A stretch of DNA of 64,000 nucleotides from JAIBJN01 sp963839745 (GCA_963839745.1 CAWIWC010000010.1:682001-746000), one strand, 5' to 3'. Shown: positions 51,817 to 61,156, counted from the stretch's first letter. The notes: generated from the sequence alone by a model not told the origin. Program-made: numbers and translations.

Positions 51817-52229
51817 CGGGCGTAGGCGGCCCGCGTCGTCGGCCGCAGGAGCCACAGGAGCCCGACGATGGGGAGGAGGAGCGGCAGGAACCCGTAGCCG
51901 ATCCCGAAGGACGACCAGACCGTCGGGAGCGGGAACCAGTCCGGCTCGACCAGGCTGAGGGTGCCGACCACCAGCACGCCGGCCAGCTCGAAGCTCACGC
52001 AGGCAACGGCGATCCGCCATGCCCGCGCGTCGCGCCGGCGCAGCATCGTGAAGGCGACGATGTACACGGCCGCCGCGGTCACCGAGAGCAGGATGGCGAA
52101 CGGCGCCTCGTCGAAGCGCGTGGCGAGCTGGAAGAGGGAGCGGGCGCTCGCCGCGACGGCGAAGAATCCGTACGCGAACACGAGCGCCTGGCCTACGGTG
52201 CCGGGGCCCCTGGTGTCGTCGACCGTCAC
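51813..52229 (-). CDS. Four-helix membrane protein of unknown function
   Basis: A 138-residue protein with four hydrophobic segments: QALVFAYGFFAVAAS, FAILLSVTAAAVYIVAFTML, RIAVACVSFELAGVLVVGTL and GYGFLPLLLPIVGLLWLL. A conserved-looking VEPDWFPLPTVWSSFGIGYG lies before the last helix. I recognise no named function. GTG 52229 precedes the first helix by about 13 residues; longer starts are Arg-rich noise. Confidence 0.75.
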   Translation of the reverse strand: MTVDDTRGPGTVGQALVFAYGFFAVAASARSLFQLATRFDEAPFAILLSVTAAAVYIVAFTMLRRRDARAWRIAVACVSFELAGVLVVGTLSLVEPDWFPLPTVWSSFGIGYGFLPLLLPIVGLLWLLRPTTRAAYAR

Positions 52230-52347
52230 GCGGGCAGAGTCTCGCAGAGGGCTGGGTCGATGAGCTCGGAGCATGTGCCCGGTTCGATGCGCACCTGCGC
52301 TACCGCGTCCACGCGTAGACCGGCGCCGACATGTGAGACTGCCCGGG

Positions 52348-53130
52348 ATGCAGATCGGCAAGCCCGGGGATCCCGTCAGCCGCCTCAGCCAGGCCTATCC
52401 CGACCGCGTGGAGGTGCGCGGCCGCGACCTCGCGACGGAGCTCATGGGCGAGGTCACCTTCACGGAGTACTTCCACCTCCTGCTGACCGGTGAGGAGGCG
52501 ACCGAGGAGCAGCGCTTCTTCCTCGACCTGCTGCTGGTGGCCATCGCCGAGCACGGGATGATGCCGACGAACGTCGCCGCGAGGATGACGCTCGCCGCCG
52601 ACCCGGACTCTCTCCAGGGCGCTGTCGCTGCCGGGATCCTCGGCGCGGGGCCGGTCGTCCTCGGCACCTCGGAGGAGTGCGCGCGCCTGCTCGCCGCCGC
52701 GCGCGAGCAAGGAGCGGAGCCCGCCGCTGTCGCCGCGGAGGTGGTGCGGGACATCTCCGAGGCCGGCGGCAAGGTCCCGGGGTTCGGACACCCCGTGCAC
52801 CGGCCGCTCGACCCGCGCGCCGAGCGGATCCTCGAGCTCGCCGACGCCCGCGGCGTCAGCGGTCCGCACGTCGCGCTTGCGCGCGCATTCGGCCAGGCTG
52901 TCGCGGAGGCCCGCGGCGAACCGCTGACGATGAACGTCGCCATGCCGATCGCCGCGGTCATGCTCGACCTCGGGTATTCGCCCGACGTGGTCAAGGCCGT
53001 GCCGATCCTGGCACGCACGGCCGGCCTGCTCGCCCACCTGGTCGAGGAGCAGGAGAGCCCGCTGGGCTTCTACCTGGCCGGGAAGGCCGAGGAGGCCGTC
53101 GAGTACGAGCCGCCCGATGCTCGCGCCTGA
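52348..53130 (+). CDS. Citrate synthase-superfamily protein (citryl-CoA lyase-like)
   Basis: A 260-residue short homologue of citrate synthase. The first active-site histidine region is AIAEHGMMPTNVAARM near residue 66 and the second is VPGFGHPVHRPLDPRAERI near residue 148. The usual catalytic Asp (NVDF segment) is absent: the matching region reads TMNVAMPIAAVMLDLGY. Short homologues of this type act as citryl-CoA lyases or on other 3-hydroxyacyl-CoA compounds. It starts a five-gene operon with a CoA-ligase-like gene overlapping its end, so cleavage of a CoA ester fits. Confidence 0.85.
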   Translation: MQIGKPGDPVSRLSQAYPDRVEVRGRDLATELMGEVTFTEYFHLLLTGEEATEEQRFFLDLLLVAIAEHGMMPTNVAARMTLAADPDSLQGAVAAGILGAGPVVLGTSEECARLLAAAREQGAEPAAVAAEVVRDISEAGGKVPGFGHPVHRPLDPRAERILELADARGVSGPHVALARAFGQAVAEARGEPLTMNVAMPIAAVMLDLGYSPDVVKAVPILARTAGLLAHLVEEQESPLGFYLAGKAEEAVEYEPPDARA

Positions 53131-54419
53131 GATCGAGGCGCTTCCCTGGGCCGAGCAGCTGGTCATCGACGACCAGAGCTACCGCGCGCAGCTCGCCTAC
53201 CTCTTCGAGCGCTCCGGCGTTCTATCGCGAGAAGCTGACCGCGGCCGGCGTCGCCTCGGCCGAGGACGCGGGCGGCCTCGCCGACATCGCGCGCCTGCCG
53301 CTCACCGAGAAGAGCGAGCTCAAGGCCACGGCGAACGCGGAGAACCCGTTCGGCTCGCACTTCTGCTCCGACCCGTCCGAGATCGTCCGCATCTACTCGA
53401 CGAGCGGCACGACCGGGACGCCGAGCTACCTCCCGCTCACGGCGAGCGACCTCGAGAACTGGGTCACGGGCTCGGCGCGGAGCTACGCGGCGTCGGGCGT
53501 TGCCGCGGGCCAGCGCATCGTCTCGACGTACAACGCGGGCCCGTTCGTTGCAGGGGTGGCGCTGACCGCGTTCGAGCGCATCGGCCTCTGCCACGTTCCG
53601 GTCGGCACGGGGAACACCGAGCGCCTGCTGCTGGCGATCGAGCTCCTCCAGCCCGAGGCCGCGGTGCTGACGCCGTCCTACGCCGCCTATCTCGCCGAGT
53701 CGGCGCTGGAGCGGGGGCTGGACCTGCGGGAGGCGAGCGTCGAGCGCGTTCTCGTCGCGGGCGAGCCGGGCGGGGGAGAGGCGGCCTTCCGCGCCAAGCT
53801 CGAGGAGGCCTGGGGGGCGCGGGTCACCGAGGCGATGGGGATCGGCGACATCGGCCCCTCGCTGTGGGGCGAGTGCGAGGAGCAGGACGGCATGCACCTC
53901 GGCGCTCGCGGCTTCGTCCATCCCGAGCTGATCGACGCCGGGAGCGGGGAGGCGCTCGAGCTCGAGGACGGCGCCGCCGGCGAGCTCGTCCTCACGCACC
54001 TCCGCCACCAGGCCGCGCCGCTCCTGCGCTTCCGCACGCGCGACCACGTGGAGGTGCGGACGAGCCCCTGCGCGTGCGGCCGCACCGGGCCTCGTGTGCG
54101 CTGCGTCGGGCGCACCGACGACATGCTGATCGTCCGCGGCGTGAACGTCTTCCCCTCGGCCGTCCGTGAGGTCGTGAGCGGGTTCGCGCCCGACGTGAGC
54201 GGCAACGTCCTGGTGCGGCCCCAGTCGCCCGGCGTGAAGCAGGAGCCGCCTCTTCCGGTCTCGGTCGAGCTCGCCCGGGAAGCGAGCGACGATCCTTTGC
54301 TCGCGCAAGCAATCCGTGAAAGGATCCGCGCCGTGCTCGTCGTCCAGACGCAGGTCGAGCTCGTGCCGTGGGGCAGCCTCCAGCGGAGCGAGTACAAGTC
54401 GAAGCTCCTGGAGCGATAG
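53117..54419 (+). CDS. Phenylacetate-CoA ligase-like AMP-forming enzyme, one apparent frameshift
   Basis: An adenylate-forming acyl-CoA ligase of the PaaK type. The start (LAPEIEALPWAEQL) is in one frame. At about 53214-53218 one extra G shifts the frame; after correction FERSAFYREKLTAAGV is continuous. The P-loop-like motif is IYSTSGTTGTPSYLPLT near residue 93, with EAMGIGDIGPSLWGEC near residue 236 and RCVGRTDDMLIVRGVNVFP near residue 333. The corrected length is about 433 residues. Overlap with the lyase-like gene shows tight coupling. Confidence 0.88.
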
Positions 54420-54421
54420 CC

Positions 54422-55447
54422 GTGTCAGGCGCGCTCGCGACGACCGTCGTCGGCAGCTACCCGCAGCCGGACTGGCTGATCGACAGGGAGCGGCTGGGCG
54501 ACCGGCTCCCGCCGCGGGTCCGTGCGCTGGAGCTCTGGTCCGTGGCCGAGCCGTTCCTCGAGGAGGCGCAGGACGACGCGACCCGCCTCGCCGTGCAGGA
54601 CATGGAGCGCGCCGGCGTCGAGACCGTCACCGACGGCGAGATGCGGCGCGAGAGCTACTCGAACCGCTTCGCCACGGCGCTCGACGGCGTCGACCTCGAC
54701 AACCCGGGCGTCGCCATCGACCGCACGGGCCACGAGAACCCCGTCCCGCGCGTCGTCGGACCGATCCGCCGGACGAGGCCGGTGGAAGTCAGGGACGTCG
54801 AGTTCCTCCGCGGCATCACCGAGCGCCGGATCAAGATCACGGTGCCGGGCCCGTTCACGATGACCCAGCAGGCGCAGGACGACCACTACGGCGACGAGCG
54901 GAGCCTCGCGCTGGCCTACGCCGAGGCGGTGAACGAGGAGTTGCACGACCTCAAGGCCGCCGGCGCGGACGTCGTCCAGATCGACGAGCCGTACCTCCAG
55001 GCCCGGCCGGAGCCGGCGCGCGCCTACGCGCTCGAGGCGATCAACCGGGCGCTGGAAGGGGTCGAGGGCGAGACCGTGCTCCACACGTGCTTCGGCTACG
55101 CCCACATCGTCAAGGACAGGCTGTCCGGCTACCCGTTCCTGCGCGAGCTGAACGACTGCGCGGCGACGACCCTCTGCCTCGAGGCGGCGCAGCCGGACCT
55201 CGACCCGGAGGTGCTGAGCGGCGTGAAGGACAAGGCGATCATCCTCGGCGTCCTCGACCTCGGCTCGACCGAGGCGGAGACGCCGGAGCGCGTCGCGGCC
55301 CGCATCCGCCGGGCGCTCACCGTCGTGCCGCCGGAGCGGCTCTCCGTCGCTCCCGACTGCGGGATGAAGTACCTGCCGCGGCGACTGGCGTTCGAGAAGC
55401 TCCAGGCGATGGTCGCCGGGGCGCGCCTCGTCAGGGAGGAGCTCTGA
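54422..55447 (+). CDS. Core-MetE-like zinc methyltransferase (second copy)
   Basis: A 341-residue single-barrel MetE homologue. Zinc ligands are present: His and Cys in VLHTCFGYAH near residue 222, Glu in CLEAAQPDLD near residue 258 and Cys in VAPDCGMKYLP near residue 315. VQIDEPYLQARPEPA is the usual substrate loop. The start VVGSYPQPDWLIDRERLG is typical of short MetE proteins. Without a folate-binding half, the alkyl donor is unknown. It is the third gene of the operon with the citrate-synthase homologue and CoA ligase. Confidence 0.9.
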   Translation: MSGALATTVVGSYPQPDWLIDRERLGDRLPPRVRALELWSVAEPFLEEAQDDATRLAVQDMERAGVETVTDGEMRRESYSNRFATALDGVDLDNPGVAIDRTGHENPVPRVVGPIRRTRPVEVRDVEFLRGITERRIKITVPGPFTMTQQAQDDHYGDERSLALAYAEAVNEELHDLKAAGADVVQIDEPYLQARPEPARAYALEAINRALEGVEGETVLHTCFGYAHIVKDRLSGYPFLRELNDCAATTLCLEAAQPDLDPEVLSGVKDKAIILGVLDLGSTEAETPERVAARIRRALTVVPPERLSVAPDCGMKYLPRRLAFEKLQAMVAGARLVREEL

Positions 55448-55448
55448 G

Positions 55449-56033
55449 ATGCGGAAGCTCCAGAGCCAGGGCGTCCACCACATCACGATCGTCGGGGCCA
55501 ACCGGCAGACGTCGATCGACTTCTGGGAGGGCGTGCTGGGCATGCCGTTCGTCTTCGAGCAGCCGAACCTCGACAACGAGTCGGAGAGCCACCTGTACTT
55601 CGATCCGGGCGACGGGCGGCTGATCACGGTCTTCACGAACGAGGAGCGCGAGCCCGACCCGACCAGGACCTCGACGGACATCGGCTGCGTGCACCACATC
55701 GCCTTCGCGGTCTCGCAGGCGACGTTCAAGCAGGTGGTGGAGCGGCTCGACGAGCGGGGAATCCGCCACAGCGGGCCCAAGGACCGCGGGTTCATGGACT
55801 CGATCTACTTCGAGGACGCGCTCGGGCTGCTGGTCGAGCTGGCGTCGTACCGCTTCGAGCCGCCGGTCGGGTTCACGCACGCCGAGGTGCTGCTCGAGTC
55901 CCACAAGCTGAGAGTCGAGCGCGGCGACTACAACATCGACCAGCAGCACCTGGCCGATGCCATCGAGGCGCTCGTCGCGCGGTCGCGAGAGTCGTTGTCC
56001 GAGGACCGATCACCCAAGGACCCGTACAGCTAG
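55449..56033 (+). CDS. VOC-superfamily ring-cleaving dioxygenase/glyoxalase-like protein
   Basis: A 194-residue protein with two VOC modules. Probable metal ligands are His in GVHHITIVGANRQ near residue 10, His in CVHHIAFAVSQ near residue 80 and Glu in GLLVELASYRFEP near residue 131, the 2-His-1-Glu set of extradiol dioxygenases and glyoxalases. The C-terminal 50 residues extend beyond the fold. It is one base after the MetE-like stop and ahead of a GST gene, so it may act on a thiol adduct or an aromatic ring. Confidence 0.88.
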   Translation: MRKLQSQGVHHITIVGANRQTSIDFWEGVLGMPFVFEQPNLDNESESHLYFDPGDGRLITVFTNEEREPDPTRTSTDIGCVHHIAFAVSQATFKQVVERLDERGIRHSGPKDRGFMDSIYFEDALGLLVELASYRFEPPVGFTHAEVLLESHKLRVERGDYNIDQQHLADAIEALVARSRESLSEDRSPKDPYS

Positions 56034-56047
56034 AGAAGGAGGAGACC

Positions 56048-56731
56048 ATGGCCGGCAACACGCTGAGCATCCTGAAGCCGAGCGTCAACAACCTGACCGT
56101 CCGCATCTTCGTCCGGGCAGCCGGGCTCGAGTTCGAGGAGCTGGACGTCTGGGGCAAGAAGAGCACGCCCGAGTTCCTCTCCAAGGACCCGGCCGACCTG
56201 ACGCCGCTGCTCGAGGAGGAAGGGCTGCCGAAGGGCGCGCTCTGGGAGAGCTGCGCGATCATGCAGTACCTCTGCAACAAGCACGGCCTCGACCAGTTCT
56301 ATCCCCGTGATCCGGGCGAGCGGGCGATGGTCGACAGCGCGATGTTCTACCTCATCGGCACGGTCTATCCGCTGCTCGCGCGCGCGACGTACCCGACGCT
56401 CGGCTTCACGCAGTACGCGGGCGAGGCCGCCACGTCCGACGCCGACGACGCCGTCAAGGCGAAGGCCGCGAAGGACGCCGAGGCTGCGCTCGCCGGGCCG
56501 CTCGAGGTCTACAACACGTTCTTCCTGGCCGGCCGGAAGTTCATCGGGGGCGACAACCCGTCCATTGCCGACATGCGCTTCGCGGCGACGCTCGAGTTCC
56601 TGCGCGCGATCGACTACGAGCTGCCGGCGTGGGCCGAGGACTACATCGGCAACATGGAGGACGCCCTCGGCGAGGCGTACACCGAGCCGGCCGCCGACGT
56701 GCGCGGTTACGTCGCCAGCGTGAAGGGGTAG
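56048..56731 (+). CDS. Glutathione S-transferase-like protein
   Basis: A 227-residue protein with an N-terminal thioredoxin-like domain (SVNNLTVRIFVRAAGLEFEE; ALWESCAIMQYLCNKHG has the substrate-side ESxAI motif) and an all-helical C-terminal half (FLAGRKFIGGDNPSIADMRF is the usual GST N-capping box). Actinobacteria mostly lack glutathione, so another thiol or a thiol-free role is likely. AAGGAGGAG precedes ATG 56048. It closes the operon. Confidence 0.88.
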   Translation: MAGNTLSILKPSVNNLTVRIFVRAAGLEFEELDVWGKKSTPEFLSKDPADLTPLLEEEGLPKGALWESCAIMQYLCNKHGLDQFYPRDPGERAMVDSAMFYLIGTVYPLLARATYPTLGFTQYAGEAATSDADDAVKAKAAKDAEAALAGPLEVYNTFFLAGRKFIGGDNPSIADMRFAATLEFLRAIDYELPAWAEDYIGNMEDALGEAYTEPAADVRGYVASVKG

Positions 56732-56750
56732 CGTCGGGGCGAGGCGCCCC

Positions 56751-57337
56751 GTGCGCACGCTCGTCGTCCACAACCTCGTCTCGCTCGACGGCTTCTCGGC
56801 CGGCCCCGGCGGGCGACCTCATGGCGCTCCCGTTCGACCCGGCGTTCGACGAGGCGTGCGCCGAGCGGCTGCGTGCCGCGGACACGCTCCTGCTCGGCCG
56901 CACGACGTACACGGGGTTCAAGAGCTTCTGGCCCTCGGTCGCGGATGACCCGGAGGCCAACCCCGTGCACCGCGAGATCTCGCGCCGCGACAACGAGATC
57001 GAGAAGGTCGTCGTCTCGGACACGCTCACGCCGGAGGAGACCGAGCCGTGGCGCGAGACGACGGAGATTCTCAGCCGGGCGAACGCGCACCGGCGGGTCG
57101 CCGAGCTCAAGCAAGGCGACGGCGGCGAGATCCTCGTGTTCGGCAGCAGCACGCTCTGGAACGACCTGCTGGCCGCCGCGCTCGTGGACGAGATCCACCT
57201 GATGGTCGGGCCTGTCGCCCTCGGGGACGGCGTCTCCGCCTTCGTCAGCAAGCCGGACGCGTCGCTTCGACTGCTCGAGGCGCCGCGCACCTGGGAGGGC
57301 TCGGACAACGTCCTCCTGCGCTACGGCGTGAGCATAG
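56751..57337 (+). CDS. RibD C-terminal/dihydrofolate reductase-like reductase, probable indels
   Basis: A DHFR-fold reductase. It starts RTLVVHNLVSLDGFSAGPGG in one frame, then one extra G near 56809-56815 shifts to DLMALPFDPAFDEACAERL. The rest includes TLLLGRTTYTGFKSFWP near residue 48, ILVFGSSTLWNDLLAAAL near residue 122 and DEIHLMVGPVALGDG. As read, the second frame has no stop until 57972 and overruns the next gene. One more extra base would end it at TAG 57335-57337, giving about 194 residues, the normal family size. Confidence 0.78.
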
Positions 57338-57400
57338 GCCGCGATGAATCTGCCCGGCCGATCCGGTCTAACCCAGAGAACCCCGAGAAAAGGAGCCGAC

Positions 57401-57874
57401 ATGAACGCCATCACTCCATGCCTGTGGTTCGACACCGAGGGCGAGGAGGCGGCGGAGTTCTACACGTCCGTCTTCCCGAACTCGAAGATCGTCGACATCT
57501 CGCGCTACGGCTCAGCCGGGCCGCGAGACGAGGGAACGGTCATGACGGTGGACTTCGAGCTGAACGGGCAGCCGTTCATCGCTCTCAACGGCGGCCCCGA
57601 TTTCACGTTCAACGAAGCCATCTCCCTCGAGGTGATCTGCGAGGACCAGGAGGAGGTCGACCACTACTGGGAGGCGCTCACCGAAGGCGGGGAAGAGGGC
57701 CCCTGCGGCTGGCTGAAGGACAGGTTCGGCCTGTCCTGGCAGATCGTGCCGAAGCGGCTCTACGAGCTGCTCAAGGATCCGGACCGCGAGAAGTCCCAGC
57801 GCGCGATGGCGGCGATGCTCGGAATGAAGAAGATCATCATCGAGGAGCTCGACCAGGCCGCGGCGGCCGCGTAG
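57401..57874 (+). CDS. PhnB-like VOC protein
   Basis: A 157-residue VOC-fold protein of the PhnB/3-demethylubiquinone-methyltransferase-like group: ITPCLWFDTEGEEAAEFYTSVF at the start, GQPFIALNGGPDFTFNEAISL near residue 53, and CGWLKDRFGLSWQIVPKRL near residue 105. Such proteins are often paired with ECF sigma factors or stress genes; their function is poorly known. AAAGGAG lies before ATG 57401. Confidence 0.88.
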   Translation: MNAITPCLWFDTEGEEAAEFYTSVFPNSKIVDISRYGSAGPRDEGTVMTVDFELNGQPFIALNGGPDFTFNEAISLEVICEDQEEVDHYWEALTEGGEEGPCGWLKDRFGLSWQIVPKRLYELLKDPDREKSQRAMAAMLGMKKIIIEELDQAAAAA

Positions 57875-57880
57875 GGCTCG

Positions 57881-58738
57881 TCAGCGCGTCACGCCGACCA
57901 GGGTCCCGCCCGCGACCACGAGCAGGGCCACGACGATCAGTCGCCTGCCGATCAGCTCGCTGCGCCCGATGAAGATCGCCGCGAGGACGACCGTCCAGAG
58001 CACACCCGTGCCCGTGAGCGGCGCCACGACGGTGACGCGGGCGCGGTCGAGCGCCTCGAAGAGCGCTCCCTGACCGATCGCGAGCACGACCCCTGACGAG
58101 GCGTAGGGGAGGAACGCGTCCCGAAGGCGCTTGAAGGGCGACGGCCGCCGCAGGAGGTTCGCCACGAGGAGCAGCGAGCCGCCGAGCATGACGACGGTCG
58201 ACTGAGCGAGCGGATCGACGCTCACGTCCTCGCCGACGGCGCGCGCGATGTTGTCGCGCAGGCCGAACCCCGCGGCGACGGTCACGGCGAGCACGGCGCC
58301 GTAGGCGCGGTAGTCGGCGGGCCGCTCGCCCTCCAATGCGAGCACGACGCCGCCCGCGACCACGAGCAGCGTGCCGATGGCGAGCGCCAGCTGGAACGGC
58401 TCCCCGAAAGCGATGACCGCGAAGAGCGCCGAGAAGAGCGGCGCCATGCCGAAGAGGATCCCGGCGCGCGACGCGCCGGTCGCACGCACCGCGTGGACGA
58501 CCATGAGCAGCGAGAGGCCCGGCACGAACGCGCCGAGCAGGAGGAACGGCCAGAGCTCGCCGGCGTCGAAGGCGTCGCCGGAGCCGAGCGCGAACGGCGC
58601 CACGACGACGAATGCGACGAGCGTGATGATCGCCGAGCCGGCCTCGATGTCCTGCGAGCGCGCGAGGCCGCGCCGCGTGGTGATGTTGAGCGCCCCCAGG
58701 AAGAGCCCGGCGACGCACGCGAGGAGGACGCCCGCCAA
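57881..58738 (-). CDS. EamA/DMT-family transporter
   Basis: A 285-residue protein with ten predicted membrane helices in two EamA repeats: for example LLACVAGLFLGALNITT, IITLVAFVVVAPFAL, LALAIGTLLVVAGGVVLAL and VLWTVVLAAIFIGRSEL. These transporters export amino acids, purines or other metabolites. TTG 58738 is used; it is the first start before the first helix. It converges on the PhnB-like gene. Confidence 0.87.
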   Translation of the reverse strand: MAGVLLACVAGLFLGALNITTRRGLARSQDIEAGSAIITLVAFVVVAPFALGSGDAFDAGELWPFLLLGAFVPGLSLLMVVHAVRATGASRAGILFGMAPLFSALFAVIAFGEPFQLALAIGTLLVVAGGVVLALEGERPADYRAYGAVLAVTVAAGFGLRDNIARAVGEDVSVDPLAQSTVVMLGGSLLLVANLLRRPSPFKRLRDAFLPYASSGVVLAIGQGALFEALDRARVTVVAPLTGTGVLWTVVLAAIFIGRSELIGRRLIVVALLVVAGGTLVGVTR

Positions 58739-58843
58739 GGAGCTGCTAGGTCAGGGTGAGAGCCTGGGGGACGGACGTTTCACGAGCCGGAGCAAAGGGT
58801 ACGCGCCCGAGCGTCAGTCAGGGTTCGCGCCAAGGGGGACACC

Positions 58844-61156
58844 ATGTGGAGCTCGAAGCTCATCGCCGCGGTCGCGGTAGCGACCGTGGCATTCGGTACT
58901 GCAGTGGCTGGGAGCGTCGTCGCGATCGAGACGCCGAGCGACGAGGAGGCGCTCCAGGCGACTCGAGGGCCTGCGGACAAGGGCGTCGAGGCACGGGTGA
59001 ACCGCCTGCTCGCCAGGATGACGCTGGAGGAGAAGCTGGAGCAGATCCAGCTCCTGCCGGACTTCCTCGTCACAGAGGAGGAGGTGGAGGCAGGGCTCGG
59101 TTCCGTTCTCAGCGTCACCGACCCGGCGAGGATCAGGGAGCTCCAGGAGATCGCGGTCGAGGACTCCCGGCTGGGGATCCCGCTCCTCTTCGCCTTCGAC
59201 ACGATCCACGGCTTCCGGACCGTCTTCCCGATCCCGCTGGGCGTGGGCGCGAGCTTCGATCCGGAGGTCGCCTTCGACGACGCGTCGTTCGGCGCGCGCG
59301 AGTCGGCCGTCGTCGGGCTCAAGCAGACGTACGCCCCCATGGTCGACGTCTCCCACGAGCCCCGCTGGGGCCGGATCGCCGAGGCCGCAGGCGAGGACCC
59401 GTACCTGAACGCGGTGCTCGCCGCCGCCCGCGTCAAGGGCATCCAGGGGCGCGACTACAGCGCGCGCGACAAGCTGATCGCCAGCCCGAAGCACTTTGCG
59501 GCCTACGGGCAGCCGGAGGCCGGCCGTGACTACAACACGACCGACATGTCGGAGCATCGGCTCCGCAACATGTACCTGCCGCCCTTCAAGGCGGCGATCG
59601 ACGCCGGCGCCGACACGGCGATGTGCTCGTTCAACGCCATCAACGGCGTGCCGGGCTGCGGCAACGACTATCTGATGAACGACGTCCTCAAGGGTGAATG
59701 GGACTTCGACGGCTTCGTGGAGGGCGACTGGACCGCCGTCGCCGAGCTCCGCGCCTGCCCGCCGAAGAACCCCGACTCCGGCGAGTGCGGCCACGGCGTC
59801 GCCGAGGACGGGCCTGCGGCTGCGGCGCTCGCCCTGAACGCGGGCGTCGACTCGGAGATGACGAGCACGCTCATCCGCGACCACGGCGAGCAGCTGCTCA
59901 GGGAGCGCCGGATCAGCATGAAGCGGATCGACGACGCCGTGCGCAGGATCCTGCGCGTCAAGTTCCGCGCCGGGCTCTTCGAGAACCCCTACTCGCAGTT
60001 CCTGCCGGCCGAGGCCGAGGCGCAGATGCTCAAGCCCGACGCGCTGGCCGCCGCGCGGAACGCCGCGAGCCGCTCGATGGTCCTGCTCCAGAACGAGGGC
60101 GGCGTCCTGCCGTTCGATCCCGCGCTGGACACGGCCGTGATCGGCCCGCTGGGCGACAACCAGCACGACATGCTCGGCCCCTGGTGGGGCGCCGGGCGCG
60201 ACGCCGACGTCGTGACCGTGCTGGACGGCGTCGACGAGCAGAACACGGGCACGACCACCTTCGCCCAGGGCTGCACGCTCTCCAACACCGAGGCGCCGCA
60301 CGTCGACCCGGAGGGCTGCGGCACGGACGCCGGCTTCGCCGAGGCTGTCGCCGTCGCCTCGGCCGCCGACCAGGTCATCCTCGCCCTCGGCGAGACGCGG
60401 GAGATGAGCGGCGAGGCCAACTCGCGCAGCACGCTCGACCTGCCGGGCAGGCAGGAAGAGCTGATCGCGGCGATCAAGGCGACCGGCAAGCCGTTCGCAG
60501 TCGTGCTCTTCAGCGGCCGCCCGCTCGCGCTCGAGAACATCGTCGGTGACGCGCCCGCGATCCTGCAGGCGTGGTTCCCCGGCGTCCAGGCGGGTCCCGC
60601 CGTGGCGGACGTGGTCTTCGGCAAGGTCAACCCGGGAGGCAAGCTCCCGGTCACGTTCCCGCGCCGGCTCGGCCAGACGCCCATCTACTACAACCACGAG
60701 CGCACTGGACGCCCGTGCAACCCCGACGTGAAGTGGAACTCGCGCCACCGTGACATCCCGAGCTGCGACCCGCAGTTCGTGTTCGGGCACGGGCTCAGCT
60801 ACACGACGTTCGAGATCACCAACCTGCGCCTCAGCTCGACCTCCGTCTCCTCGAAGGGGAGCCTGAAGGCGTCCGTCGACGTCCGGAACACCGGCAGCGT
60901 CGCGGGCGACGAGGTCGTCCAGCTCTACATCCACGACCCCGTGGCGACGATCTCGCAGCCCGTGCGGCGCCTGCGGGGATTCGAGCGGGTGACGCTCGCG
61001 CCGGGCGAGAGCCGGACAGTCACGTTCACGCTCGACCGGAGCGACTTCGGCTTCTACGACAACCGAGGGAAGTTCGTGGTCGAGGCGGGCAGGATCGACG
61101 TCTACGCGGGGTCGAGCTCGAAGGCCGAGCTGACGCAGTCGTTCACGGTGAGATAG
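58844..61156 (+). CDS. Secreted glycoside hydrolase family 3 beta-glucosidase
   Basis: A 770-residue GH3 enzyme with signal peptide WSSKLIAAVAVATVAFGTAVAG. The N-terminal barrel has MTLEEKLEQIQ, GIPLLFAFDTIHGFRTVFP and SPKHFAAYGQPEAGRDYN. The catalytic nucleophile is the Asp of FVEGDWTAVAEL near residue 294 (families usually read SDW, here GDW). The second domain has SRSMVLLQNEGGVLPF and VVLFSGRPLALE, and a C-terminal fibronectin-III-like domain follows (VRNTGSVAGDEVVQLYI). It likely releases glucose from oligosaccharides outside the cell. GGGGG precedes ATG 58844. Confidence 0.94.
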   Translation: MWSSKLIAAVAVATVAFGTAVAGSVVAIETPSDEEALQATRGPADKGVEARVNRLLARMTLEEKLEQIQLLPDFLVTEEEVEAGLGSVLSVTDPARIRELQEIAVEDSRLGIPLLFAFDTIHGFRTVFPIPLGVGASFDPEVAFDDASFGARESAVVGLKQTYAPMVDVSHEPRWGRIAEAAGEDPYLNAVLAAARVKGIQGRDYSARDKLIASPKHFAAYGQPEAGRDYNTTDMSEHRLRNMYLPPFKAAIDAGADTAMCSFNAINGVPGCGNDYLMNDVLKGEWDFDGFVEGDWTAVAELRACPPKNPDSGECGHGVAEDGPAAAALALNAGVDSEMTSTLIRDHGEQLLRERRISMKRIDDAVRRILRVKFRAGLFENPYSQFLPAEAEAQMLKPDALAAARNAASRSMVLLQNEGGVLPFDPALDTAVIGPLGDNQHDMLGPWWGAGRDADVVTVLDGVDEQNTGTTTFAQGCTLSNTEAPHVDPEGCGTDAGFAEAVAVASAADQVILALGETREMSGEANSRSTLDLPGRQEELIAAIKATGKPFAVVLFSGRPLALENIVGDAPAILQAWFPGVQAGPAVADVVFGKVNPGGKLPVTFPRRLGQTPIYYNHERTGRPCNPDVKWNSRHRDIPSCDPQFVFGHGLSYTTFEITNLRLSSTSVSSKGSLKASVDVRNTGSVAGDEVVQLYIHDPVATISQPVRRLRGFERVTLAPGESRTVTFTLDRSDFGFYDNRGKFVVEAGRIDVYAGSSSKAELTQSFTVR

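Noticed and set aside
57338..57972. Extension of the DHFR-like frame through the next VOC gene
   Set aside because: It has shadow-type composition after residue YGVSIG, and the VOC gene has its own start, Shine-Dalgarno and motifs in another frame.
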